A DNA stretch of 52,148 nt from Elusimicrobiota bacterium. Lineage in GTDB: Bacteria; Elusimicrobiota; Elusimicrobia; UBA1565; UBA9628. A program made the position numbers and the translations under genes. The stretch is taken from positions 1 through 52,148 of the forward strand of contig JACQPG010000056.1 of assembly GCA_016207665.1 (NCBI GenBank), given 5' to 3'. A model generated the notes under the pieces. That model worked only from the letters and a program-made list of their open reading frames with translations. It did not search any database and had not been told where the DNA came from. Below, piece by piece: positions 15,688 through 24,789 of this stretch; position 1 is the stretch's first letter; every line of letters begins with the position of its first letter.

Positions 15688-16799
15688 CGTCGGAAGAACC
15701 GGCGTATTTCCCGGCATACGCGTAGCACAGCGTCCCGCGAGAGCTCCGGAAAAAGGGGCAGGGCGAGCACCGTGCGGCTGGCCTCCTCGGAGACCGGGAA
15801 GTCTCCCGTCTTGTGCTTGAGTCCGCGATAGGCCGGCTGAAGATGCACGGGAATGGGATAGTAGACGCCCGTGCCGATCCCCTGGCCGGCAAGGAATCGA
15901 GCCAGCTCATCGCGGCGGGCCGTTCGAATGACGTAAAGATGGAAGCTATGCCTGTCGCCCGCGGCGCCAGACTCGGGCAGGCGCAGGGGCAGCTCGGCGA
16001 GCTTCTCGTTGTAGAGCCCGGCCAATTCGCGCCGGCGTTGGGTCCATTGGGAAAGCCGTCCGAGCTTGACCCTCAAGAGCGCGGCTTGCAGCTCGTCGAG
16101 CCGGCCGTTATAGCCCAGGCGAACATGGCGATAGCTCGCGCCCACGGGAGGCCGGCCCGCGTTGCGCAGCTCGAGGCAGGCCCTGGCCACGGTCTCGTCC
16201 TGAGTGGCTATGGCCCCGGCGTCGCCCAGGGCTCCTAGATTTTTCGAGGGATAAAAGCTGAAGGCCGCGGCATGGCCGAAAGATCCGATCGGCTTGCCGC
16301 AATGAAGGCTGAGATGGGACTGAGCGCAATCCTCGAGCACCTTGAGTCCGCGGCGCCGGGCCAAGGCCATGATAGGCTCCATGGGGGCCGGCCGTCCGTA
16401 AAGATGCACGGGGATCAGCGCCTTGGTCTTGGGCGTCAACGCGGCCTCGATCTGGGCGGGACCCAGGGTGAGAGCGTCAGGGTCGACGTCGGCCAACACG
16501 GGCGTTGCCCCCACGGCCGACACGGCGCTGGCCGTGGCGATGAAGGTGAAAGCCGGGACTATGACCTCGTCGCCTGGGCCCAAGCCCAAGGCCTTGAGCC
16601 CGATCTCCAGAGCCGCCGTGCCCGAGGACAGCCCGATGACGTGGCGCAGTCGGCTGGCTTTGGCGAATTCCTGCTCGAAGAGCCGACCTTCCTCCCCCAA
16701 TATGTATCGGCCCGAGTCAAGGACACGGATCGCGGCGCGGCGCAGGGCGGGAGCCAGTCCGCGGTATTGCCGCGAGACGTCGAGCAGGGGTATTTTCAA
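15684..16799 (-). CDS. DegT/DnrJ/EryC1-family sugar aminotransferase
   Basis: 371 residues beginning MKIPLLDVSRQY (TTG start). A PLP-dependent aminotransferase acting on nucleotide keto-sugars. Visible are GLSSGTAALEIGLKALGLG (cofactor phosphate loop), EDCAQSH (Asp binding the pyridine N) and FSFYPSKNLGALGDAGAI with the Schiff-base Lys in PSKN. The opening IPLLD-x2-RQY and SGRYILGEE resemble 3-keto-sugar aminotransferases of the WlbE/FdtB/QdtB group more than LegC, but the substrate cannot be fixed. The TTG start shares the four bases TTGA with the stop of the upstream sugar transferase gene. The frame runs upstream far into that gene, but none of that part fits the family. Confidence 0.9.
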   Translation of the reverse strand: MKIPLLDVSRQYRGLAPALRRAAIRVLDSGRYILGEEGRLFEQEFAKASRLRHVIGLSSGTAALEIGLKALGLGPGDEVIVPAFTFIATASAVSAVGATPVLADVDPDALTLGPAQIEAALTPKTKALIPVHLYGRPAPMEPIMALARRRGLKVLEDCAQSHLSLHCGKPIGSFGHAAAFSFYPSKNLGALGDAGAIATQDETVARACLELRNAGRPPVGASYRHVRLGYNGRLDELQAALLRVKLGRLSQWTQRRRELAGLYNEKLAELPLRLPESGAAGDRHSFHLYVIRTARRDELARFLAGQGIGTGVYYPIPVHLQPAYRGLKHKTGDFPVSEEASRTVLALPLFPELSRDAVLRVCREIRRFFRR

Positions 16800-18271
16800 T
16801 AGGCTCCCTTGCCGGAAAGCATCGCGGGCACGGTCTTGATGATGATCTCGAGGTCGAGGCCCAGAGACCAATGCTCGATATAGAAAAGGTCGAGGGAGAA
16901 GCGCTGCTCGCTGGAGACGTCCGAGCGGCCGGAGACTTGCCAAAGTCCGGTGATGCCCGGGAGAATGTTGAGGCGCTTGCGCGCGGTGGCGCCGAACTCG
17001 CGCTCCAGGGCCTCGAGCTCTCCGCTGGTGGTCGCCAGCGGGCGCGGCCCCACCACGCTCATCTCGCCGCGGAGCACGTTGATGAACTGGGGGAACTCGT
17101 CGAGAGAGAACAATCGCAGCCAATGTCCGACCCGGGTCACACGGGGGTCGCCCTTGACCTTGAGAAAGGCGCCCTGGCTGTTCAAGCTCCGCATCTCCGA
17201 GACTTTCGATTCGGCGCCTACGATCATGGTCCTGAATTTGTAGGCATCGAAGATGCGACCCTTGTAGCCGTAGCGCCTCTGCCGATAAAAAACCGGTCCC
17301 TTGGAATCGAGCTTGATCAACAGGCAGATCAGGGCCAGGGGGATGGACATCGCGGCCAGGAGCAGCACGCTGAAGACCAGGTCGAAGGCCCTCTTCGAGA
17401 GGGAATTAAGCCGGGTCATGGACGTGTGTTGTATGCGATAGGCGGGCAGGCCCAGGCTGTGATCCATCTGCACCTCGCCCAGGCGCAGCTCCAGGAGGTC
17501 GGGAACCATCTTGAAGGCCACTCCCGCCCCGTCGCAGACCTCCGCCGCGGCGAGCACCTGCTGATGCGGCAGGGACGAGCGCAGGAGTATCAGCTCGAAA
17601 TAGGGTTGCTCGTGCAATAAGCGCTCGAGCCTTTCCGCCGGAGGCAGCTCCGCGATCTCGTGGATGCGCGCCTCCGGATGCCGGGCTCTGATGCGGGCCT
17701 TGATCTCATCGGCGACCGGGCCGCCGCCGACCAGCAGCACCGGCAGGGCCGATTCATGGCGCGACATCCAAGCGTCGAAGCGCAGCACCAGGGCGTGGCT
17801 CAGCGTCACCAGGGCCGCGGCCGCCGGCATGGCCAGCATCAGCATCATGCGGGAGTACTCCAGTCTCGAATAGATATAGGTGGCTACCAAGGTCGCCGCG
17901 GTGGCCAGGACGCAGCCCTTGAGTATCTGGAGAAAACGGTCGCTGGTGGTCATCCAGTGATTGTGGTAGAGGCGCGAGGAATACCAAAAGATCATGATCC
18001 ACAACGGGACCGCGGCATAGAGTATCCTCTGATAGACCGACCAGGGAGGGACAACCCCGGTGATCGGGAAATGGGCCATCCACCATTCCCAATGGAATCT
18101 CACCCAATAGGCCAGCGCATAGGCCGCGATGATCGCGACGGCGTCGCAGGCCAGGTGGAGGACGGTGCGAAAGGCGTGGCGCAGCCAAGGCGGCATGAGC
18201 GGCGCGTGGACGGCGGCGGAACGCGGCCTGACGGAGGTCTCGAACGACTGGAGAGCCATGACTGAGTCCAT
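16796..18271 (-). CDS. polyprenyl-phosphate sugar-1-phosphate transferase (initiating, WbaP/WcaJ type)
   Basis: 491 residues. It starts glycan assembly by moving a sugar-1-phosphate from a nucleotide sugar to undecaprenyl phosphate in the inner membrane. Four membrane segments occupy about 30-165, a NAD-like domain follows (LPVLLVGGGPVADEI), then a re-entrant helix (KRAFDLVFSVLLLAAMSIP) and the catalytic domain: SKGPVFYRQRRYG, DEFPQFINVLRGEMSVVGPRP and ILPGITGLWQVSGR. Length is normal. ATG 18271 has GGAGG (18287-18283) 11 bases upstream. ATG 18259, four codons inside, is an alternative 10 bases after a TATAAT box. The gap to the upstream gene on this strand is 35 bases, so it may be read from either a local promoter or the long operon. 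Confidence 0.93.
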   Translation of the reverse strand: MDSVMALQSFETSVRPRSAAVHAPLMPPWLRHAFRTVLHLACDAVAIIAAYALAYWVRFHWEWWMAHFPITGVVPPWSVYQRILYAAVPLWIMIFWYSSRLYHNHWMTTSDRFLQILKGCVLATAATLVATYIYSRLEYSRMMLMLAMPAAAALVTLSHALVLRFDAWMSRHESALPVLLVGGGPVADEIKARIRARHPEARIHEIAELPPAERLERLLHEQPYFELILLRSSLPHQQVLAAAEVCDGAGVAFKMVPDLLELRLGEVQMDHSLGLPAYRIQHTSMTRLNSLSKRAFDLVFSVLLLAAMSIPLALICLLIKLDSKGPVFYRQRRYGYKGRIFDAYKFRTMIVGAESKVSEMRSLNSQGAFLKVKGDPRVTRVGHWLRLFSLDEFPQFINVLRGEMSVVGPRPLATTSGELEALEREFGATARKRLNILPGITGLWQVSGRSDVSSEQRFSLDLFYIEHWSLGLDLEIIIKTVPAMLSGKGAY

Positions 18272-18275
18272 TATA
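18270..18275 (-). promoter_or_regulatory. TATAAT box overlapping the start of the initiating transferase gene
   Basis: A perfect TATAAT on the - strand (18275-18270). Its last two bases are the A and T of the ATG at 18271, and the second in-frame ATG (18259) lies 10 bases downstream. If it is an active -10 box, the message would start near 18261 and the shorter protein would be made. No -35 match is clear, and the Shine-Dalgarno sequence before 18271 argues for read-through from upstream. Confidence 0.35.
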
Positions 18276-18306
18276 CTAATTTCCTCCGCGAGGCCCGACG
18301 GGGCGG

Positions 18307-20160
18307 TTATTTGGGCCAGGGACCGAAGAGATAGACGCGCCTGCCCGGCTTGCCTGAGATCAGCCTGGCGGCGGCGGTCAAGGCATTGGCGAGGGTTAGG
18401 GGTAGGCTATGGGGCAGCTTGTCGCTGGCCAAGGAGGACTCGAGGAAAGGGAAATCTCTTCCCAACGTCGGCGCCGTAGCCGCCAGCGAATCCCGGGTGG
18501 CCAGCAGCGATAGGACGATCACTCCTCCGGGCCTGAGATGGCGGGCGAAGAGCCGGAGATAGCGCCGATGCGTTTCGCCGTCCTTGGTCCGGGTAAAAGG
18601 ATAGAATTCGCGGGCATGGATGATGTCGTAATTTTGGGGCAGGGAGCCCCGCTCGTCGATGGGCAGGCAGTCGAATCGGCATCCGGGATAGCGCTTTCGC
18701 GCGTATTCGACGGCGGATTGCGAGAGATCGATCCCGAAGGTCTCAGCGGCCCCGAGCTCCAGGCGCAAGGCCTCGGTGATCGCGCCGGGCCCGCAGCCAG
18801 CGTCCAGGATGACGGGGGCCTGTGGCAGGGGGAAGCGCCGCAGCAGCGCGTGGACCTGGACCGCGTAGTTGCGGGCTTGGCCTTGGTCCATGAGAGCATG
18901 ATCGCGCACCCAATCCGCCCGGCCGTGCTTGAGCAGCCGGTAATAGGCCCCGAAATCGCTTCTTGAGACGTCCAGGCCGGCTTCCACCTTATCGATGTCC
19001 GCGGTTTCCTGGGGCTTGAGCCTTTCAGGATGGAACCAAGGCTGGACATTGGTCCGGGCCGGGTCATAGAGAGATAAAAGCCGCTCGTGATTGCCGTTGC
19101 CGAAACGCGCGCGGACCATCTCCTGTCCCTTGGCTCCGAGGGCCTTCCTTTTGGGCGCATCAACCGACAGCTCCAGGCAGCGCGCGGCCAACTCGTCCAA
19201 GTTCCGGGCTCTAAATCCGTTGACTCCATCCACCACGCAATCCCGGCAGCCTGGAATATCGGAGACGACCGCCGGCAGCCCGAGGGCCATGGCCTCGATC
19301 ACCGCGTTGGGCAGGGCGTCCCAGCGGGAGTAATGAACGAGTATATCCAGGTCCCGGAGCCGGTCGCGGGCCTCCTCAGGCGCGAGCCATCCGGTGATCT
19401 CGATCCTGGCGCTCAACCCGAGCCGTTCTATTTCATCGCGCAGGAAGCTCTCGTCCTCCCCTCCCCCGATCCAGAGACAACGCAGGTCCGGGCGAGCCGC
19501 GGTCAAGCGTCGGCATAGCTCGAGAAAGGCGTTTGGGGAGCGCGCGGACGTGATGCGGCCGCAGGTCCCGATCACCAGGCCGTGGTGCTCTCGAAGGGGA
19601 GGCGGAGGCATTCGGCCTAGATAGACGTCCGGGACGAGATGGACTGTCTTTCCCCAGGAAAGGAGCCGGGCGAATTCCCTTTCGCTGTCGGAGACCGCGA
19701 TGATCTCTCCGATCCAGGACACCGATCGCTCCAGCAGCCGGTAGAAACACCGGCTCAAGGCGGAGCGGTCGAGCTGCAGGAAGCTGTAGCCATGAGGGGT
19801 ATAAAAGATCGCGGGCACGCCGGCGAGCTTGGCCGCCACGCGAGCCAGGAAGCCCGCTTTCGAGGAATGAGCATGGACGACGTCGGGACGCCGGTTCTTG
19901 AAGATGCGATAGAGCTTGAAGAGGGCCTTGATATCCCGCAGTGGAGATATCTCGCGCACCATCTCCGGCACATGGTGCGCTCGGACGCCGCCCGGGATGC
20001 GCGAGCGGTATTCGGCCGCCTCGGCTCCAGACCGCACCGCGAAGACCAAGTCCACGTCCACACCCATAGAGTCGAGATAACGGCACAGGGCGGCCACCTG
20101 ATTGCCGGTGCCCCCTGGACCGCCGCATTCGAGAACCTGCAGTACTCTAAGCCTTGTCAT
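18307..20160 (-). CDS. glycosyltransferase (GT4) fused to a SAM methyltransferase
   Basis: 617 residues. The N-terminal half (about 1-370) is a GT4 glycosyltransferase with LRVLQVLECGGPGGTG, PDVVHAHSSKAGFLARVAA, IGTCGRITSARSPNAFLE and the donor motif WDALPNAVIEAMALGLP. A linker follows, then a class I SAM methyltransferase (about 390-617) with APVILDAGCGPGAITEAL (SAM loop) and FGIDLSQSAVEYARKRYP. The two activities probably act on the same sugar: addition, then O- or C-methylation. The ATG at 20160 overlaps the end of the O-antigen ligase gene by 14 bases. Fusion of these two domains is uncommon, and there is no stop or frameshift at the junction. Order of action is inference. Confidence 0.9.
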   Translation of the reverse strand: MTRLRVLQVLECGGPGGTGNQVAALCRYLDSMGVDVDLVFAVRSGAEAAEYRSRIPGGVRAHHVPEMVREISPLRDIKALFKLYRIFKNRRPDVVHAHSSKAGFLARVAAKLAGVPAIFYTPHGYSFLQLDRSALSRCFYRLLERSVSWIGEIIAVSDSEREFARLLSWGKTVHLVPDVYLGRMPPPPLREHHGLVIGTCGRITSARSPNAFLELCRRLTAARPDLRCLWIGGGEDESFLRDEIERLGLSARIEITGWLAPEEARDRLRDLDILVHYSRWDALPNAVIEAMALGLPAVVSDIPGCRDCVVDGVNGFRARNLDELAARCLELSVDAPKRKALGAKGQEMVRARFGNGNHERLLSLYDPARTNVQPWFHPERLKPQETADIDKVEAGLDVSRSDFGAYYRLLKHGRADWVRDHALMDQGQARNYAVQVHALLRRFPLPQAPVILDAGCGPGAITEALRLELGAAETFGIDLSQSAVEYARKRYPGCRFDCLPIDERGSLPQNYDIIHAREFYPFTRTKDGETHRRYLRLFARHLRPGGVIVLSLLATRDSLAATAPTLGRDFPFLESSLASDKLPHSLPLTLANALTAAARLISGKPGRRVYLFGPWPK

Positions 20161-21298
20161 TCTGGCCCAAGGCCCAGACAAAGATGATCAGGGTGGCCAC
20201 CTGCTCGGTTTGCCAGGCCACCTCGCTGAGATTCATCACCAGGAAGGCGGACAAGGCCCCGAACGCCCACAGGGCGAGCGGCCTGCGCGAAAGCGCCGCG
20301 CGCCAGGACGAGAGCGTGAGGCTGGTCAGCACGCCGACCAGGGCCGCCAATCCGAGCAGGCCTCGTTCCGCGGCTTGATGAAGGAAAAGGTTGTGCGCGG
20401 AACCCCATACCGATTGCCCCTGGAGAGTGCCCTGGAAATAGCGCGGAAAAACCGCCGGATAATTGCCAGGTCCCACCCCGGTCCACGGATGATCGAGGAA
20501 GGCGTTGAGCGCCACTTTCCAGAAGACCAGCCGGTGCAGTTGTTGATTGCCCAGCTCGAAGCCGTACTGCTTATAGGCGGTGAAGAAGGACCTCTCCTTT
20601 CCGAGAAGCTCCCAGCCCAGCCACAGCAGCAGGGCGACGAGCAAGCCGGCGAAAGCCCATCGCCGCAGGCGCCGATCCATGAGCCCGATGGCGAAGAGCC
20701 CGGCTCCCAGGCCCAGGAAGGCGCCGCGCGTCTGGGAGAACCAAAGGGCGGTTCCGAGAAGGAGCAGAAGTCCCGCGGCTATTCTTCTCCAGCTCTTGGG
20801 CAGGCTTCTCGAAGACATCAGGCAGAACGCCCCCAGGCAGGCGACGGCCATCTGCTCCCCATAGGTCACCGGATGCACGAAGGCGTGGGCGCGCGTCCAA
20901 ACGAAATCCGATTTGACGAAAAGAGCCTGGTGAATGCCGATCACGGCGGCCGCGGAAAATCCGAGACCCAGGAAGAACAACACCGGTTGCCAGCGGCAGC
21001 CGCGCAGAGCCAACGGCAGCAACAGCAGCATCCAGAGCTTGTGGAATTCCTTGGAGACGCTCTTGAAGCTGTTATCCGGGTCGATGCCGAACAGGCACGC
21101 GACCAGTCCCGCGCAAAGATAAAGCGCCAAGGAATAGGACGCGGGATGGATCGAGCTCCACCAAGGAGGCGCGCCCCTTCTTTTCCTTGAAAAAAACCAC
21201 AGGGCGCTCAGCAGCCCGGCCGACACGTTCATGGCCGCGATGGACAAGGGAAGCGAGAAGGCGAATATGGACACCGCGGCTCCGAGCAGCGCGCTCAT
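20147..21298 (-). CDS. O-antigen ligase family membrane protein (WaaL/Wzy-like)
   Basis: 383 residues with about eleven membrane segments. The periplasmic loop carries the family motifs: VKSDFVWTRAHAFVHPVTYGE, HPWTGVGPGNYPAVFPRYF and SVWGSAHNLFLHQAAERGLLG, the last containing the His conserved in ligases. It joins lipid-carried glycan to its acceptor, or polymerises it, on the periplasmic side. The ATG at 21298 shares ATGA with the stop of the upstream glycosyltransferase gene. It is the second such protein in the window; unlike the one at 12921-14615 it has no TPR tail. Ligase and polymerase cannot be told apart by sequence here. Confidence 0.88.
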   Translation of the reverse strand: MSALLGAAVSIFAFSLPLSIAAMNVSAGLLSALWFFSRKRRGAPPWWSSIHPASYSLALYLCAGLVACLFGIDPDNSFKSVSKEFHKLWMLLLLPLALRGCRWQPVLFFLGLGFSAAAVIGIHQALFVKSDFVWTRAHAFVHPVTYGEQMAVACLGAFCLMSSRSLPKSWRRIAAGLLLLLGTALWFSQTRGAFLGLGAGLFAIGLMDRRLRRWAFAGLLVALLLWLGWELLGKERSFFTAYKQYGFELGNQQLHRLVFWKVALNAFLDHPWTGVGPGNYPAVFPRYFQGTLQGQSVWGSAHNLFLHQAAERGLLGLAALVGVLTSLTLSSWRAALSRRPLALWAFGALSAFLVMNLSEVAWQTEQVATLIIFVWALGQNDKA

Positions 21299-22464
21299 TG
21301 TCGGCTCTCCCGGGAGTCCCGTTTGATCTTGGCCTGCCATAGATTGCCGATCCACGAGCTCAGCTTGGAGAACATCCTCTCATGCGTGTTCTCTCGGGCC
21401 AAGGCCACTCTTGCCTCTCGGCGCCGAGGAGTCTCGCTTTGCTCTAAGCCGCGGGCCGCGCGCACCCATTCATCGGGGGTCCGAGCCAGATACACGGCTT
21501 CGGAAAAGAGCTCGATCGCGGGCAGCCGGCTGGCCAGCACGGGCTTGCCCGTGGCCAGGCAATCATAGAATTTGGCGGGCAAGACCCCCCTGTTGTACTC
21601 GTTGAAAGCGTAGGGGAGCAGCAGCCCGTCATACTCCGATAGCTTGGCGGGAAGCTCATGATAGGGGAGCGGCGGGAGCAGGCGCACGCGTTCGGGAAGG
21701 CTGGGAGGAGGCTCTTTCTGGGGGCCGATCAGGTCTATCGAGAATCCGGCCTCGGCCAAGGCCTTGATCGGTTGATAATCCAAGGCGCTCCAGACCGTGC
21801 CGAAATAGCAGAATCGGCGATAGTCCGTCTTTCCCGGCGGCAGGAAGAAGCCCGGCCCGGCCCCATGATGCAGCTCGAGCACGTTGGAGTGCTTGTCCGC
21901 CTTGTCTTCCCAAAGCGTCCTCGAGGTCGTCAGCACCAGATCGCTGCGCGAAAGCAGCCCGCTTTCGATACGGCCGAGATCCTGCGGCTTGAAGGGCAAT
22001 CCATGGAAATTGTCCACGCAGTCGTAGACCACGAAACCGGCCTTCAGCTCGTCGAGGATGTCGAGCGTCGTCGGGCTGGGCAGATAAGCGAAGATCAAAG
22101 GCTGCGCGCGCAAGCCCAAGGCGCGCAGCCGCCGGACCAGGGCGGGCACGAGCAGCCAGCGGTTGAGCGCGCGCCCGGGGCCCGGAATGGGCGGCAGCAC
22201 GGCCGGGCTGACCAGGCGCAGGCCCTGGGGCGCCCGCGCCATCCCGGCCTGAGAGGGGCCCCGATAGAGCAGGCGAGCCAGGCGACGGCGCAGGCGAGGC
22301 AGGTCGGCCATGCCCGGGGCGCGGAATCCGGTGTTCTCGAGGAAAAAGACCTCATGGTCCTTGGCCGCCCATTGCGAGGCGAAGATGTGATGCCTCTGCC
22401 AGGCCGCGTCCCAATCCACGCTGCTGAGAAAAACCACTTGCCGGCTGGGAAAAGAGACGTTCAT
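21295..22464 (-). CDS. glycosyltransferase (GT-B fold)
   Basis: 389 residues starting MNVSFPSRQVVFLSSVDWD. The pattern is that of UDP-galactopyranose transferase GlfT1/TuaH-like or GT4 proteins acting in surface glycan clusters: WQRHHIFASQWAAKDHEVFF at the start, VVYDCVDNFHGLPF, SDLVLTTSRTLWEDK, then CYFGTVWSALDYQPIKALAE and the C-terminal PYAFNEYNRGVLPAKFYDCL with ATGKPVLASRLPAIE. The sugar is not known. The ATG at 22464 shares ATGA with the stop of the MarR-like regulator gene, so the two are translated together. The frame continues 11 codons upstream, but those residues do not look like a GT start. Confidence 0.82.
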   Translation of the reverse strand: MNVSFPSRQVVFLSSVDWDAAWQRHHIFASQWAAKDHEVFFLENTGFRAPGMADLPRLRRRLARLLYRGPSQAGMARAPQGLRLVSPAVLPPIPGPGRALNRWLLVPALVRRLRALGLRAQPLIFAYLPSPTTLDILDELKAGFVVYDCVDNFHGLPFKPQDLGRIESGLLSRSDLVLTTSRTLWEDKADKHSNVLELHHGAGPGFFLPPGKTDYRRFCYFGTVWSALDYQPIKALAEAGFSIDLIGPQKEPPPSLPERVRLLPPLPYHELPAKLSEYDGLLLPYAFNEYNRGVLPAKFYDCLATGKPVLASRLPAIELFSEAVYLARTPDEWVRAARGLEQSETPRRREARVALARENTHERMFSKLSSWIGNLWQAKIKRDSRESRQ

Positions 22465-23015
22465 GGCAGGCGCTCGCCGTCGTAATCGATGAGCCAAGAG
22501 ATCTCGCGGCCGGGAGGAGCGGGTTCCAAGGTTGCGGCATGCGCCAAGCCGGCCTCCGGCGGCAGCTCGGAGAAGCGCCTGAGATAGGTGAAAGTGGCTC
22601 CAGGACAGCGCAAGGAGCTCTCCGCGGCTTGGACCACCTCCAACAGCTCCTCGTCGACCACGAGGAAGAATTCTCGGCGCCCGCGCGCGTACTCGCGCTC
22701 CAACGACGCCCCGATATGATCGCGCAGCCGGCGGAAATTGCGCACCGTGGCCAGCCAGTTGAGGCGCGCGGCCCGGTTTCTCTCGTGAGATCCCTTGACG
22801 GTCAGATGGTATCGGGCTTTAGACGAGTCCAAGGGCTGGACTCGTATGAGCCCCAGTCCGGCCAGCCGCTTGATGAGAAGATTGGTCGTTCCCAGGGCCA
22901 ATCCGAGGCTGCGGGAAAGGCTTCTCTGGGTGTGGGCGGGGCGCCGGGCCAGCTCCTGGATGAGCGCCAGCTCCTTCTGGGCCAGGGTTCCATTGCCTTC
23001 GTGATGGGGGCTCAT
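22461..23015 (-). CDS. MarR-type winged-helix regulator of the EPS-associated kind
   Basis: 184 residues. The N-terminal winged helix (about 10-95) reads LAQKELALIQELARRPAHTQ, then RSLSRSLGLALGTTNLLIKR and GLIRVQPLDSSKARYHLTVKG. This matches the EPS-associated MarR family, whose members sit inside polysaccharide operons. The second half (about 100-184) has no domain I recognise; it includes GRREFFLVVDEELLEVVQAA and a C-terminal ISWLIDYDG. It may control the operon it lies in; no operator can be tied to it from sequence. The ATG at 23015 shares ATGA with the deacetylase stop. Confidence 0.8.
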   Translation of the reverse strand: MSPHHEGNGTLAQKELALIQELARRPAHTQRSLSRSLGLALGTTNLLIKRLAGLGLIRVQPLDSSKARYHLTVKGSHERNRAARLNWLATVRNFRRLRDHIGASLEREYARGRREFFLVVDEELLEVVQAAESSLRCPGATFTYLRRFSELPPEAGLAHAATLEPAPPGREISWLIDYDGERLP

Positions 23016-23758
23016 GCCAGGGCTTGCCTCCAGCGGAACCAATCCCAATGGCCCTCGATCTTGAGCTCCAGGTCCCGCAGGGAGTCCCAGCGCGTGATCT
23101 CGGTGCGATAGAGCATGAGCGGGTCGCGGCCCGGCTCGTTGAGCCCGTAAAGGCTGCAGCCGGCCGCTTCATAACCGGCCGCCGCCGCCGCGTCCCTGAC
23201 GCGCCTGTCGACGCGTCCATGCGGGTAAGAAAGGAATTTGACGGGCTTGCCCAGCAGGTCCTCCAGGAAAGAGCGGCTATCGGACAGCTCGCGGCTGAGC
23301 GCCGCCGGTTCCAGGAGATCGAGCTTGGCATGGGTATGACCGTGGGAGCCTATGACGACGCCCGGCAGGGCCGCCAGCTCCTTGAGCCGCGCTCGGTCGA
23401 GATAGAGTTTTCCCGGATCCTGGATGAAGGCGGCCGTCACGAACACGGTCATGGGAAGCCCGAGGGCCTGGAAAAGCGGGGCCGCGATCTCGAGGGTATC
23501 TCGGTAGCCGTCATCGAAGGTGATCGCGAGCTCCCTGCCCGCGGACGGGGGACCGAAGGCGACGCAGCGCCAAGGGCCTGCGGCGATGCGCCGGATATGG
23601 GACTCGAAAAGCCCGCGATCGATGGAATTGCCGTAGGGATCGGCCCCGATGTCGGCTCCCACCGAATGATAAAGCAGCGCCCGCAGCCCATTGCCCGCCC
23701 TAGGCCCGGCCGACCGGGCGCGGGCTATCCCCCGATACACCCAATGTTTGAGTTTCAT
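23012..23758 (-). CDS. polysaccharide deacetylase family protein (NodB/CE4)
   Basis: 248 residues. A metal-dependent carbohydrate esterase that removes N- or O-acetyl groups. The CE4 motifs are present in order: LAITFDDGYRDT (catalytic Asp and metal Asp), GSHGHTHAKLD (two metal His), and SYPHGRVDRRVRDAAAAAG (groove). The N-terminus, LRALLYHSVGADIG, is the usual lead-in. There is no signal peptide, so it may act in the cytoplasm or at the membrane face, as PEP-CTERM-locus deacetylases are thought to do. The ATG at 23758 shares ATGA with the FemAB gene stop. The frame is open upstream but without family features. Confidence 0.9.
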   Translation of the reverse strand: MKLKHWVYRGIARARSAGPRAGNGLRALLYHSVGADIGADPYGNSIDRGLFESHIRRIAAGPWRCVAFGPPSAGRELAITFDDGYRDTLEIAAPLFQALGLPMTVFVTAAFIQDPGKLYLDRARLKELAALPGVVIGSHGHTHAKLDLLEPAALSRELSDSRSFLEDLLGKPVKFLSYPHGRVDRRVRDAAAAAGYEAAGCSLYGLNEPGRDPLMLYRTEITRWDSLRDLELKIEGHWDWFRWRQALA

Positions 23759-24789
23759 CCGAGCCTGTCGCGCCTCCACCAAAGAGCCGCGTTGAACCCT
23801 CGCCGGATCCAAGGCGAATTGGACCAGTCCCATTCCCCGAGATATTCGATCAATCGTCCGCCCAGTCCCCGCTTGAAGTTGAACACGCCCCAATTGTCGG
23901 CCGGGTCGACGCCCATGAGATCCCATAGCTCCACGCCCTGTTCCTTGAGATGCAGGGCGGCGCGCCAATACAGGAAATTCGGCAGATTGCGGCGCAAGCC
24001 GAGCTCGCTGGCGGCTGAGTAGGCCAAAAAGGCCCGGCGACCCAGCGTCCACAAGACCATGCCGCAGGCGTGCTCTCCATCGACCGATGCCAACAAAAGC
24101 CGGATGTTGGCTCCCAGCCGGTCGACCAGGCCTTGGAGCTCCTCGAGCTCGATGCGTTGATGCGGCAGCCGCTTCCTGTCGCACAACGAATTGTGAAGGG
24201 GGATATATTTTTCCAGGAGAACGCGATCCGTCCCTATGACCAGAGAGGGTTGGGCCTTTTTGGAGGCTCTCAGTTGATTTCGCCAGTGACGTTCCAGCCC
24301 GGACTGAAGGCTTTCAGCGTCGGCCCGCAAGTCCAGCACATAGCTCAAGCCCGAGCCGATGCGGGTCAAGGGACGGATAAAACCGGACCGTCTCAGCTCC
24401 ACCTGCGCCTCCAGATCCATGGCGCAATATGGGTAGATGCGGAGCATGGGCCGGCCGCGGCGGCCGAGATAATCCTTGAGACCCTCGAGATACTTGGACA
24501 GGGCCGATAGATTCTCGGCGGCCGAGCGCGGCCTGAAAAACACCGGCCCCGCGTTGATCCAGGATAGGGTCGAAGCGAAGGGCAAGCGTTTCTCCAGGCA
24601 CAGTCCGAGCGCCACCGGGGTGGGGCCGTCGAAAAGCCCGGTATGGACGGGTTCCCATGATCGGCTCTTATGCAGGCCCCAAGCGAAGCTCTGGCGTATA
24701 TGCTGATCCTCGAATTGAGCCAGCCAGCCGTCCCAGCGGGATTCGGCCTCGGCCCGCGAGACCACTTTCCAGCTCAGGCCGTTTACCAT
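23755..24789 (-). CDS. FemAB/GNAT-like acyltransferase
   Basis: 344 residues. A double-GNAT protein like FemAB-related proteins of exopolysaccharide loci. Shown by QHIRQSFAWGLHKSRSWEPV near the start, the central ERHWRNQLRASKKAQPSLVI and the C-terminal acetyltransferase part with HACGMVLWTLGRRAFLAYSA, NLPNFLYWRAALHLKEQG and LWDLMGVDPADNWGVFNFKRG, the last being the strongest family signature. Likely adds an acyl or aminoacyl group to a sugar or peptide, donor unknown. ATG 24789 overlaps the stop of the DegT-like gene by 7 bases. The longer upstream frame is not supported. Confidence 0.87.
   Translation of the reverse strand: MVNGLSWKVVSRAEAESRWDGWLAQFEDQHIRQSFAWGLHKSRSWEPVHTGLFDGPTPVALGLCLEKRLPFASTLSWINAGPVFFRPRSAAENLSALSKYLEGLKDYLGRRGRPMLRIYPYCAMDLEAQVELRRSGFIRPLTRIGSGLSYVLDLRADAESLQSGLERHWRNQLRASKKAQPSLVIGTDRVLLEKYIPLHNSLCDRKRLPHQRIELEELQGLVDRLGANIRLLLASVDGEHACGMVLWTLGRRAFLAYSAASELGLRRNLPNFLYWRAALHLKEQGVELWDLMGVDPADNWGVFNFKRGLGGRLIEYLGEWDWSNSPWIRRGFNAALWWRRDRLG

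Noticed and set aside
15684-16799. DegT protein as the missing LegC aminotransferase
   Set aside because: The opening motif (IPLLD-x2-RQY) and SGRYILGEE are closer to 3-keto-sugar aminotransferases; kept only as a weak option.
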